DNA from: JALSRK01 sp964461995
GTDB lineage: Bacteria > Acidobacteriota > Terriglobia > Bryobacterales > Bryobacteraceae
NCBI GenBank assembly: GCA_964461995.1
Contig: CAYWXL010000014.1
Span: 1 to 64,000 of the forward strand
Reading direction: 5' to 3'
Length of the DNA stretch: 64,000 bases
Shown: in pieces, positions 24,499-32,345 of the stretch
Layout: each line of letters starts with the position of its first letter
How positions within the stretch are numbered: position 1 is the first letter of the stretch
The notes under the pieces: generated by a model
What the model saw: only the letters and a program-made list of their open reading frames with translations
The model's database searches: none
Told to the model about the DNA's origin: nothing
Program-made: the position numbers and the translations under genes

Positions 24499-25005
24499 AT
24501 GAAACGGGTGATTTGGCTGGCGTTCCTGGTTCTGGCCGCAGGGGCCGTCGAGGAAGTCGAACTGAAACGGTTCCCCATCGAGAGCCTAGGCGAAGTAATC
24601 ACGCGCGATGGTGTGAAGCTGGACAAGGCGGCCACGGTGGACGGAAACGGATCGCTCGAGCTCACGGCCCGCCATCCAACCACTTTCCGGCTGTTCGAGA
24701 CGGGCGACCTCGATGTAGAGCAGGCGGTGCTCATCTACCGGGCCAAGATGAAGACCCGCAAGGTGAAGGGCGACGCGTATCTGGAGATGTGGTGTCATTT
24801 CCCCGGAGGGGGCCAATTCTTTTCGCGGGGCTTGCAATATTCGCTGTCCGGCACGAACCACTGGCTGACGGTGGAAACGAAATTCCTGCTGCGCGAGGGC
24901 GAGAATCCGGACAATATACGGCTGAACGTCGTGGTGAACGGCAGCGGCAAGGTGTGGATCGACGACATACGGCTGGTGAAAGCGCCGCTGCCCCCGGACC
25001 TGTAG
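24499..25005 (+). CDS. secreted hypothetical protein, beta-rich
   Basis: A 168-residue protein with a short signal peptide (MKRVIWLAFLVLAAGA). The mature part alternates strands and ends in NVVVNGSGKVWIDDIRLVKAP, the closing strand typical of carbohydrate-binding jelly-roll modules. It follows the esterase gene by 17 bp and may be co-transcribed. An in-frame GTG at 24478 is possible, but the ATG at 24499 gives the cleaner signal peptide. Confidence 0.6.
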   Translation: MKRVIWLAFLVLAAGAVEEVELKRFPIESLGEVITRDGVKLDKAATVDGNGSLELTARHPTTFRLFETGDLDVEQAVLIYRAKMKTRKVKGDAYLEMWCHFPGGGQFFSRGLQYSLSGTNHWLTVETKFLLREGENPDNIRLNVVVNGSGKVWIDDIRLVKAPLPPDL

Positions 25006-25137
25006 GGCCGGCTCCGGCGGTGGAAACGCAGAGCGTGAAGATCCCTTGACTCGACACGCGGCGCCGGTGAAGATTGGGATGTGTTCCGCGCCGCCATGAA
25101 CTTCCAAGAACTGCGCCGCGGAGAGAGGAACGCCGCC

Positions 25138-26133
25138 ATGCTTCTCCGAATCGCGCCTGCCTTGCTCGCCGTAGTTTCCGTCTGGTTCCCGGTTCCGGCT
25201 CGGGCGCAGGAGCCCGCCCTGGTGGTGGTCGAGAAGATCGGCAGCCGCGTAGCGTTCTACACCGAAGACGGCCGGCGCGTCTCCGGGATCGAAGTGGGCC
25301 CGGCGCCCCACGAGATGGTCTTTTCGCCGGACGGCAAGTTCCTCTACGTCTCCGACAACGGCGTCCTGTGGATGACCGACCCGGGCGGGGGCGGCAACAC
25401 GATCTCGGTGATCGACGTGAAGGCCCGGAAGAAGGCAGGCGTCATCGACCTGGGCGAGTACCGCCGCCCGCACGGGCTGGACGTCGATCCGGGGACCGGG
25501 CGGCTGGTCTGCACCATCGAGAACCCGGACGGGCTGCTGCTGATCGATCCGGCGGCGCGGAAGGTGCTGCGCAAGTACGACGTGCGGGGTGAGGATCCGC
25601 ACATGGTCGTGCTCGGCCCGCACAGCGAGTACGCCTACGTAAGCAATACGGCGTCGGGCACGGTGGCGGCGGTGCATCTGCCGAGCGGGCGGGTGGAGCT
25701 GATCCGGGTGGGGGCGCGGCCCCAGGGCGGCGCGCTTTCGCCGGACGGCAGGCTGCTGTACGTCACTTGCGAGGCGGGCGACTCCATTGCGATCATCGAC
25801 ACGGCGCGGCGGCAGCGGGTGGGGGAGATCCGCACGGGCAAGGGGCCGAACCGGATCGGGGTTACGCCGGACGGGGCGACGCTGGTCTACTCAATGGAGG
25901 AAGGTGGCGGAGCGGTGGGGTTCGCCGATGCCCGGACACGGAAACAGACCGCCGTGGTGACGCTCGCCGGGCGGCCGCTGTCGCTGAATCTGTCGCGGGA
26001 CGGAAGGCTGGCCTACGCCGGGGTGCAGGAGCGGGACGAGATCTACGCGGTTTCCGTGCCGGAACGGGAGATCGTGCGGGTGATCCGCACGCCTAAGGGC
26101 GCGGGGCCGGATCCGGTGCTGCCACTGCCGTAG
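25138..26133 (+). CDS. exported YVTN/YncE-type beta-propeller protein
   Basis: A 331-residue protein with a Sec signal peptide ending near ARAQ (residues 1-22), then repeats of about 40-45 residues of the SPDGKFLYVSD / SPDGRLLYVTC type, i.e. a seven-bladed propeller. Family members bind ligands or scaffold periplasmic enzymes; no catalytic residues are visible. The ATG at 25138 is preceded by GAGAGAGGA; a longer frame from 25081 would bury the signal peptide. Confidence 0.8.
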   Translation: MLLRIAPALLAVVSVWFPVPARAQEPALVVVEKIGSRVAFYTEDGRRVSGIEVGPAPHEMVFSPDGKFLYVSDNGVLWMTDPGGGGNTISVIDVKARKKAGVIDLGEYRRPHGLDVDPGTGRLVCTIENPDGLLLIDPAARKVLRKYDVRGEDPHMVVLGPHSEYAYVSNTASGTVAAVHLPSGRVELIRVGARPQGGALSPDGRLLYVTCEAGDSIAIIDTARRQRVGEIRTGKGPNRIGVTPDGATLVYSMEEGGGAVGFADARTRKQTAVVTLAGRPLSLNLSRDGRLAYAGVQERDEIYAVSVPEREIVRVIRTPKGAGPDPVLPLP

Positions 26134-26166
26134 GGAGCGGGGCCGGGCCAGCTTACAAACGTCGGA

Positions 26167-26172
26167 TACAAT
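26167..26172 (+). promoter_or_regulatory. -10-like TACAAT close to start codon
   Basis: TACAAT ends nine bases before the ATG at 26182, and no Shine-Dalgarno sequence lies between, suggesting a leaderless transcript. A consensus -35 is not evident. Confidence 0.4.
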
Positions 26173-26181
26173 AGGCGTAGC

Positions 26182-27276
26182 ATGCGCTTTCGTCCTCTTC
26201 CTGCGCTCTTTATCGTCTTCGCATTGATTGGTCTTCCGGCGATCGGAGCCAAGATCGTCGGTGGGCCGGTGGTGGTGCACGTGGGGCCGAAGTCGGCGAC
26301 GATCGTCTGGGTGGTCGAGGACTTTCAGGTGGAGCTGGGCGACGCCCCGGACGCCGCCAGCCGGACCAGCGCGCCGGGACTGCGGTCGGTACGCGCCAGC
26401 TTCACCGGACTGAAGCCGGGGCGGCGCTACTACTACAAGGTTCCGGGACACGACGGCGTGGGCGGGTCGTTCCGCACGGCGCCAGTGGGCGACGCGGAGT
26501 TCCAGTTCGTCGTCTTCGGCGACACGCGGACGCGGCACAAGATGCACCGGGACATCGTCAGCGCGATCGTCCAGGAGACGGAGCCGGACTTCGTCATCCA
26601 CACCGGCGACCTCGTTTCGAATGGCCGCGAGAGCGCCCAGTGGCCGCGCTTCTTCGAGATCGAGGCGCCGCTGTTGCGCAAGGCGGCCTTCTTTCCCGTC
26701 TTGGGCAACCACGAGCGCAACAGCCCGCACTTCCATGACTTCTTCGCGATCGAGAGTCCATACTACTCGTTCGATTGGGGCCGGGCGCACTTTACGATTC
26801 TGAACAGCGACTACGGCAACGCCGCGGCATCCAAAGAGACGAAGGACCGTTTCTGGGATGACCAGCTTAGATGGCTGGAGCGCGATTTGGCGGAGCATCA
26901 AGACACCGCCCTGCGCTTCGTGGTGATGCACCATCCGCCGTTCACCGCGGTCAGGCGCCGGCAGGGAGGCAAGAAGCGCGTGGCCGACATGGTGCCGCTG
27001 TTCGAAAAGTACAACGTGACCGCCGTCTACATGGGCCACGACCACAACTACCAGCACCACGTGATCGGCGGGGTGCACTACATCGTGACCGGCGGCGGCG
27101 GGGCGCCGCTCTATCCGGTGGACGCGCCGCTGGACGGCGTCACGCTCAAGGTGGAATCGGTGGAGCACTACGTGAAGGTGAGCGTGCGGGGTGACCAGGC
27201 GATCAGTGAGGCGGTAGCCTTGGACGGCCGGATCATCGACCGGGTTGTGTTGCCGGAAACCCCCGCCAGCGAGTAA
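26182..27276 (+). CDS. secreted metallophosphoesterase with PAP-like N-domain
   Basis: A 364-residue exported protein (signal peptide 1-22). Residues about 25-100 form a fibronectin-like N-domain as in purple acid phosphatases. The catalytic domain shows the full metallophosphoesterase motif set: FGDTR, HTGDLV, LGNHE, HHPPF and GHDHNYQ. It hydrolyses phosphoesters using a two-metal centre. The tyrosine typical of true purple acid phosphatases is not clearly in place, so the general name is safer. Confidence 0.88.
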   Translation: MRFRPLPALFIVFALIGLPAIGAKIVGGPVVVHVGPKSATIVWVVEDFQVELGDAPDAASRTSAPGLRSVRASFTGLKPGRRYYYKVPGHDGVGGSFRTAPVGDAEFQFVVFGDTRTRHKMHRDIVSAIVQETEPDFVIHTGDLVSNGRESAQWPRFFEIEAPLLRKAAFFPVLGNHERNSPHFHDFFAIESPYYSFDWGRAHFTILNSDYGNAAASKETKDRFWDDQLRWLERDLAEHQDTALRFVVMHHPPFTAVRRRQGGKKRVADMVPLFEKYNVTAVYMGHDHNYQHHVIGGVHYIVTGGGGAPLYPVDAPLDGVTLKVESVEHYVKVSVRGDQAISEAVALDGRIIDRVVLPETPASE

Positions 27277-27331
27277 GAGGCACCACCTCAGGCGAACCGC
27301 TCCGCCCGGCGGAAGCGCGGCATCGGAGGAG

Positions 27332-27754
27332 TTATTCTTCGATCCGCCGCCGGGCGGCCTTGAGCTCGCTGCGGCGGCGCTTCTCCTCAAGACGGCGGCG
27401 GCGCGCTTCGCGGCTGGGGCGCGTCGGCCGGCGCTGCTTGGGCCGCTCGAGAGCTTGGGCGACGATGGCGGCGAGGCGCCGGCGGGCGTCTTCGCGGTTG
27501 CGGAGCTGGTCGCGGGTGCGGGAAGAGCTGACGATCAGGTCGCCGTCGGCAGTGAGCCGGCGGGCGAGGCGCTCGAGGAGCCATTCGCGGTCCTCTTCAC
27601 CAAGGGCGGAAGACTCCGCGGGCCGCCAGCGCAGCTCGACCTTCGTCTCCACCTTGTTGACATTCTGGCCGCCGGGCCCGCCCGAGCGCGCAAACGAGAC
27701 GCGCAGCTCCCGGGCGGGGATGGTGAGGTCTTCGGTCACCGGCAGGTCTTCCAT
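27332..27754 (-). CDS. arfB: ribosome rescue peptidyl-tRNA hydrolase ArfB
   Basis: A 140-residue ArfB/YaeJ protein. GGPGGQNVNKVETKVELRW contains the catalytic GGQ, and the strongly basic C-terminal tail (last 40 residues, Arg/Lys-rich) is the part that enters the empty mRNA channel of stalled ribosomes. It releases nascent chains on non-stop mRNA. Length and tail match the family. Monocistronic on the minus strand. Confidence 0.95.
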   Translation of the reverse strand: MEDLPVTEDLTIPARELRVSFARSGGPGGQNVNKVETKVELRWRPAESSALGEEDREWLLERLARRLTADGDLIVSSSRTRDQLRNREDARRRLAAIVAQALERPKQRRPTRPSREARRRRLEEKRRRSELKAARRRIEE

Positions 27755-27838
27755 CCGCCTTCATCATCACGCTGACCGGGCGCGCCGCGCAAAACAAGCC
27801 GCGATAGAAGGTACCCGAGGGGACCGCCGAGCAAGCCG

Positions 27839-30208
27839 TCAGAAGGTGAACCGCAGGCCGAAGTTGACTTGGCGGAAGAGCCCGGGCTGGATGCCTTGCG
27901 GGGCCCGGGAGGCGATGTAGATCTCGTTGGTAAGGTTCTTCACCGTAAAGTAAGGCGAGACCTCGTAGCGCTCGCGCCGGACGGTGTAGTCGGCCTCGAA
28001 GTTCCAGATCATGTAGGCGGGCAGCAGGCCGACGGTGCCGTCGGCCGAGGGGGCAACGGTCTGGCGGTTGTCGCCGAACTGGTCGGCTACGTAGGAAGTA
28101 TCGATCTGGAAGCCGAAGCCCCGCCGCTGCCGGGCGCCGATCAGGACGGCGAAGGTTTGGCGCGGCGCGTAGGGCAGGCGGTTGCCTTGATAGAGTTCGT
28201 TGCGGGTGAACTTGGCGGTGGCGAGGTACATGTGGCGGAAGTCGGTGTAGAGCAGCCAGGAACCGCCGGTGAGTTCGTTCCAGTTCACCCGGAGGCTGCT
28301 TTCGAGCCCTTGATGCAAGGTCGCACCGCCGTTGGTGAGGGTAGTGGTGGCGCCCCCGGATTCGGCGGCGGTGATGATCTGGTTCTCGAAGTCGAGCCGG
28401 AAGAAGGTCAGCTCGCCCTCGAGGAGCCGGCCTTTCCGGAAGCGGACGCCGGCTTCGTAGTTCCAGCTCAGTTCGGCGTCGAGATCCAGGGACTCGCCGT
28501 CGCTGGTGATGGCAATCTTGGTGCGGGGCGGGGCGAAGCCGCGGTGGACGCCGGCGAAGAAGGTGAGGGAGCCAGCGGCGCGGACGCTGACGCCGAGGCC
28601 GGGGATGGGCTGGAGGATCGTGTCGGCGCGGCGGGCGCTCACGTCACGGTAGCGGTAGCGGTAGATGTCGCGCTCGTAGCGGTAGCGCTCGAAGCGGATG
28701 CCCGGGGTGAGAATGATGCGGCTGCCGAGGTAGAACCGCTGCTGTACATAGCCGGAAAGGGCGTTGCCGTAGCGGAACTCGCCGTCCCGCAGCCGGCCGG
28801 TACGGGCATCGTAGCCGCGCCCGTTGATTCGGAGGTCCTCGGCGCGCTCGTAGATGTAACGGGCGCCAGCGTCGAGCTTGCCGCGGACGGCGGGGCCGAG
28901 GCGGTGCATCCAGCTCACGTTGCTCTGGCCGCCGAAGACGCGGAAGGCGCGGTTGCGGTTGCCGGCCGAATCGCGCAGATAGACGGCGCCGCCGGGGATC
29001 GACGGGTCGCCTTCGACGGAGAGGTAGTCGCGGCCCTTGTCCACGCGGTCCCAATCCTGGCGGCCCCAGTTGCGGATGGTGTCGTAGCCGTAGAAGGCGT
29101 TGCTCCAGATGGCCTCAGGCGCCAGCACCATCGTGTGGGTGACGGAGCCGGAATAGCGGCGGACCACGAGGCGGTCGTGGGGGACGACGTTGATGTTCGG
29201 ATCCTGCTCCCACTGGGGCTGGGTGAGGCCGAGATAAGTGGAATTGGAGGTCTCGTCATAGAAGCCGAATTTGAGGCCCACAGTTTGGCGGTCCGAAGGC
29301 TTCAGCGTCAGCTTGCCCTGGACGTCATCGAGCTGGAACCACAGTTTCCGGAACCCGTCGCCCCGTTTGTTCAGGTAATTCAAGAGCCACCCGAGTTTCT
29401 CGTCGCGGGTGCTGCCGCCCACCAGAGCGTTGCCCGCAAAGAAGCCCCGCTGGCCTCCTTCGACGTCGATGCTGCCGTGAGTGGAGGGTGGGGGCTCGGG
29501 AGTCACGAAGTTGATGACGCCGCCAATTGTCTGTGGTCCATGCACGATCTGGCCGCTGCCCTTGAGAACCTCCACCCGGCGCATGCGGTCGATAGGGGGT
29601 GAGTAGTACATGTCGGGCTCGCCGTAGGGCGCCAGCGCGATGGGAATGCCGTCCTCGAGCATGAGCACTTTCCGGCTTCGGTCCGGGTTCAGCCCGCGGA
29701 TGCCGACGTTCAGCCGCAGCCCGACCGGCCCAGAGTCCTCTCGCAGAGTGACGCCGGGCACGCGGCGGAGGACCTCGTTGGCGTCCATCGGTTTCGAGAC
29801 GGTGAGCTCTTCTTGAGAAATCGACGCCACCGAGCCGGGAATTTCGCGGAGCGTCTCTTCGGCCTCGCCAACCACCTCGATCGAGGCCGCGGCCTTTCGC
29901 ACCTCTTGAAAACGAATATTCGCCTCGACGCCAGCTCCAGCAGGAACTTCGACTTGCAACTCGACTGCTTCGAAATCCTCTGACGACGCGCGAAGTACGT
30001 GACGGCCGGGGCTGACATTCCCGAAGCTGTAGCGGCCCAGCAGGTCCGTCCACGCGCTGAGCTCGAAATCCAGCACAACCTTGGCTCCCGTCACCGGCAG
30101 CCCGTCGGGATCCGTAACAGTGCCTTCAACAGACTGAGAAAAAAGGGGCAGAGAGAACAGAAGCAACGCTCCCGCGCCCCGTATCCAGATCATTCGCTCC
30201 GAAACCAT
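27839..30208 (-). CDS. TonB-dependent receptor, FecA-like
   Basis: A 789-residue outer-membrane transporter. A signal peptide (to about 24) is followed by a carboxypeptidase-regulatory-like domain (VEGTVTDPDGLPVTGA), a plug domain with VGIRGLNPDRSRKVLMLEDG and EVLKGSGQIVHGPQTIGGVINF, and a beta-barrel ending in NFGLRFTF with the terminal Phe needed for membrane insertion. The plug sequence is closest to iron(III)-dicitrate/siderophore receptors. The start at 30208 has GGAGG nine bases upstream. It has its own consensus promoter. Confidence 0.9.
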   Translation of the reverse strand: MVSERMIWIRGAGALLLFSLPLFSQSVEGTVTDPDGLPVTGAKVVLDFELSAWTDLLGRYSFGNVSPGRHVLRASSEDFEAVELQVEVPAGAGVEANIRFQEVRKAAASIEVVGEAEETLREIPGSVASISQEELTVSKPMDANEVLRRVPGVTLREDSGPVGLRLNVGIRGLNPDRSRKVLMLEDGIPIALAPYGEPDMYYSPPIDRMRRVEVLKGSGQIVHGPQTIGGVINFVTPEPPPSTHGSIDVEGGQRGFFAGNALVGGSTRDEKLGWLLNYLNKRGDGFRKLWFQLDDVQGKLTLKPSDRQTVGLKFGFYDETSNSTYLGLTQPQWEQDPNINVVPHDRLVVRRYSGSVTHTMVLAPEAIWSNAFYGYDTIRNWGRQDWDRVDKGRDYLSVEGDPSIPGGAVYLRDSAGNRNRAFRVFGGQSNVSWMHRLGPAVRGKLDAGARYIYERAEDLRINGRGYDARTGRLRDGEFRYGNALSGYVQQRFYLGSRIILTPGIRFERYRYERDIYRYRYRDVSARRADTILQPIPGLGVSVRAAGSLTFFAGVHRGFAPPRTKIAITSDGESLDLDAELSWNYEAGVRFRKGRLLEGELTFFRLDFENQIITAAESGGATTTLTNGGATLHQGLESSLRVNWNELTGGSWLLYTDFRHMYLATAKFTRNELYQGNRLPYAPRQTFAVLIGARQRRGFGFQIDTSYVADQFGDNRQTVAPSADGTVGLLPAYMIWNFEADYTVRRERYEVSPYFTVKNLTNEIYIASRAPQGIQPGLFRQVNFGLRFTF

Positions 30209-30278
30209 AACGTCGCGCCTCCACGCCGGCCGCTCAGAGGTCCCTGCGCCGGACCTTCAAACCTCGAATTCCTGGTTC

Positions 30279-30307
30279 AGAATATCTTATATGCAACTCA
30301 GTGTCAA
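30279..30307 (-). promoter_or_regulatory. consensus sigma-70 promoter of TonB receptor gene
   Basis: On the minus strand, TTGACA (30307-30302), 17 bp, TATTCT (30284-30279), about 70 bp before the start codon. One of the best -35/-10 pairs in the window. Confidence 0.75.
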
Positions 30308-30841
30308 CTAGCAACGCAGGAAAAACGGGTGTGGAGAAGGTTTGCGGGTGTTTCCCGTATGACGGGGCAACCACAGAGCGCCGCCGGACCCCGGTGACCC
30401 CGAAAGCGTTGGTCGCTGGAAGGGTCGGGTCAGCCGGCTGCGTGCTTGTTATCTTACTTGATTACAAGCTATTACAGAAAAATCAACGCTCCTTTTGTAA
30501 GCTCGGTCCCCACTGCCGAACCGACGCGTCGATTCGAGGCTCCGGTCCGGAGCCGGAGGCGAGGACTTCGCCACGGCTGCCGCCAGCGTGCAGGCGCGCG
30601 CCATACCGCCGGGCGCGCGACGTCTGGATTTGCAATTTGGATGCGATTAGGCCCGCCCGCGGGAGCGCAATGAACCCAGTATCCCGCTTCACTTACCGAG
30701 AAGCCAACGGGGCAGTTGCCGGGGTGGCGACGCCCAGCGCGGCTTCGGGCACAAGGGGCGGGGCAAAACTCCAGCCCACAGATGCCGATAAGATCGTGTT
30801 GGGTGTCCGGGTACCCGGCCGGGTCGGAGCCCCGGAATCAC
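30308..30841. other. intergenic, no convincing gene
   Basis: More than 500 bp between the receptor promoter and the small HTH-like gene. Open frames exist on the plus strand (e.g. 30301-30936) but they have no ribosome binding site, skewed composition and no family resemblance. I see no repeat or RNA gene. Confidence 0.45.
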
Positions 30842-30870
30842 TTGATCCGGGCGGCGGCCGCGGCTATACT
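30842..30870 (+). promoter_or_regulatory. sigma-70-like promoter of small gene
   Basis: TTGATC (30842-30847), 17 bp, TATACT (30865-30870); start codon at 30908. Confidence 0.6.
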
Positions 30871-30907
30871 GGCAATTTCGACAACGCGTTCCCGGCAGGT
30901 GGTAGTC

Positions 30908-31174
30908 ATGACTGGGAAAGACGAGTTCGATCCTAACGCTCTGCGGAAAGAAGCGGCCATGTTCTACGGCCTGTTTCTCCGGGGCCACAGCGTAGAGAAG
31001 TTACGGCAGGATATCGACGTCCCGAAGTCGGTCTTCGAGAAGTGGATGCGGCCGAAGCGGTATGACCCGCAGTTCCAGGAGAGTCTGCGCCGCGTCTACG
31101 AATACCGTAAGCAAGTGCTGGCGATTTTCGACGAACTCGTTTTGAACGAGAAGAACAAAGCCCGGTTGCAATAG
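30908..31174 (+). CDS. small conserved hypothetical, HTH-like
   Basis: An 88-residue charged protein, translated from the ATG at 30908 downstream of a good promoter. RGHSVEKLRQDIDVPKSVFEKWMR reads like a helix-turn-helix (helix, DV-P turn, recognition helix with K/W), followed by a long charged helix (YEYRKQVLAIFDELVLNEKN). I recall near-identical small proteins in Solibacter-type genomes. No known function; DNA binding is inferred. Confidence 0.6.
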   Translation: MTGKDEFDPNALRKEAAMFYGLFLRGHSVEKLRQDIDVPKSVFEKWMRPKRYDPQFQESLRRVYEYRKQVLAIFDELVLNEKNKARLQ

Positions 31175-31277
31175 CCCGCCGGCGGCGCGCGGGCGCCGCT
31201 TTCATGAACGCTGGTCCTCCGGCGGCCGTGACACGGACGTATCGGCTCTTTCCGCCTCCAGTAGAGAATATTCGGCA

Positions 31278-32330
31278 ATGAAACACGATCATCCTACCGT
31301 CACGAAAGACGACCTGCTCCGCATTCCTACGCAGCCGTTCGATCCGGCGGGCGCCAGCTCAGTCTCCGATGTCCTGACACGGATGCAGGGAACGGCCTTT
31401 CAGGGCAAGCAACTCGGTCTGGCTTACGAAGTGTGGAAGAAGATGCTGGCCGACGATTGCCTGATCATGATGGGCCTGTCCGGGGCGATGGTTCCGGCAG
31501 GAATGCGGCGGCTGGTGGTGCGGATGATCGAGAACCGGTTGATCGATTGCCTGGTTTCCACCGGGGCGAACTTCTTCCATGACCTGCACGAGACATTCGG
31601 CTACAAGCATTACCAAGGCTCGCCCAACGTGGACGACACGCTGCTGGCGACGCACATGGTGGACCGGATGTACGACGTGCTGGCCGACGAGAAGGTCTTC
31701 CGCGAGCATGACTTCTGGATCGGGCGCTTCGCCGGGACGCTAGACCAGTCGCGTCCTTACACGACGCGTGAGTTCCTCTACCTGCTGGGCAAGGAGCTGA
31801 TTCAGGAGGGCAAAGAGGACGGGATTCTGACGGCGGCGGCCAAGGCCGAGATCCCGCTCTATTGCCCGGCGATTGGCGACAGCTCGATCGGCATCGGGAT
31901 CGCTTGCGACCGGCACCTGGGCGGGAACGCCTTGATGTTCGACGTCATCGGGGACGTGATCGAAACCAGCTATTTGGTGAAGGTCCGCCCGGCCACCGGC
32001 GTGGTCTATTTCGGCGGCGGCACACCGAAGAACTTCATCCAGCAGACCGAGGTGACGGGGATGATCGCCGACTTCGGCGTTCACGGCCACAAATACGCCA
32101 TCCAGTGCGTGACGGATTCGCCGCAATGGGGCGGGCTGTCGGGCTGTACGTTCGAAGAGGCGCAGAGTTGGGGGAAGATCGCCAAAGACGCCCAGATGGT
32201 CACCTGCCACGTCGATTCCACCATCGCCATGCCACTCTTGGTGACGGCGCTGCTCGAGAACGAGGAGCTGGTCCGGAACCGTAAGCCGCCCAAGTTCAAG
32301 ATGGGCCGGACGCTCGACGTCGAGGTCTGA
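31278..32330 (+). CDS. deoxyhypusine synthase-like protein
   Basis: A 350-residue member of the deoxyhypusine-synthase superfamily. It has the NAD-binding glycine-rich region, GGGTPKNFIQQ, and the active-site-type AQSWGKI with Lys300, the position that forms the enzyme-imine intermediate in DHS. Bacteria lack eIF5A, so bacterial homologues probably make homospermidine or another aminobutyl polyamine from spermidine or putrescine. The length fits the bacterial group. Cytosolic and monocistronic. Confidence 0.85.
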   Translation: MKHDHPTVTKDDLLRIPTQPFDPAGASSVSDVLTRMQGTAFQGKQLGLAYEVWKKMLADDCLIMMGLSGAMVPAGMRRLVVRMIENRLIDCLVSTGANFFHDLHETFGYKHYQGSPNVDDTLLATHMVDRMYDVLADEKVFREHDFWIGRFAGTLDQSRPYTTREFLYLLGKELIQEGKEDGILTAAAKAEIPLYCPAIGDSSIGIGIACDRHLGGNALMFDVIGDVIETSYLVKVRPATGVVYFGGGTPKNFIQQTEVTGMIADFGVHGHKYAIQCVTDSPQWGGLSGCTFEEAQSWGKIAKDAQMVTCHVDSTIAMPLLVTALLENEELVRNRKPPKFKMGRTLDVEV

Positions 32331-32345
32331 GGCGGCCGCCGTTTC

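Noticed and set aside
27869..29602. 577-codon plus-strand frame opposite the TonB receptor
   Set aside because: Same antisense effect; the minus-strand receptor has signal peptide, plug and terminal Phe, the plus frame has nothing recognisable.
30301..30936. 211-codon plus-strand frame in the gap after the TonB receptor
   Set aside because: It starts within the receptor's promoter, has no ribosome site and no coding-like residue pattern.
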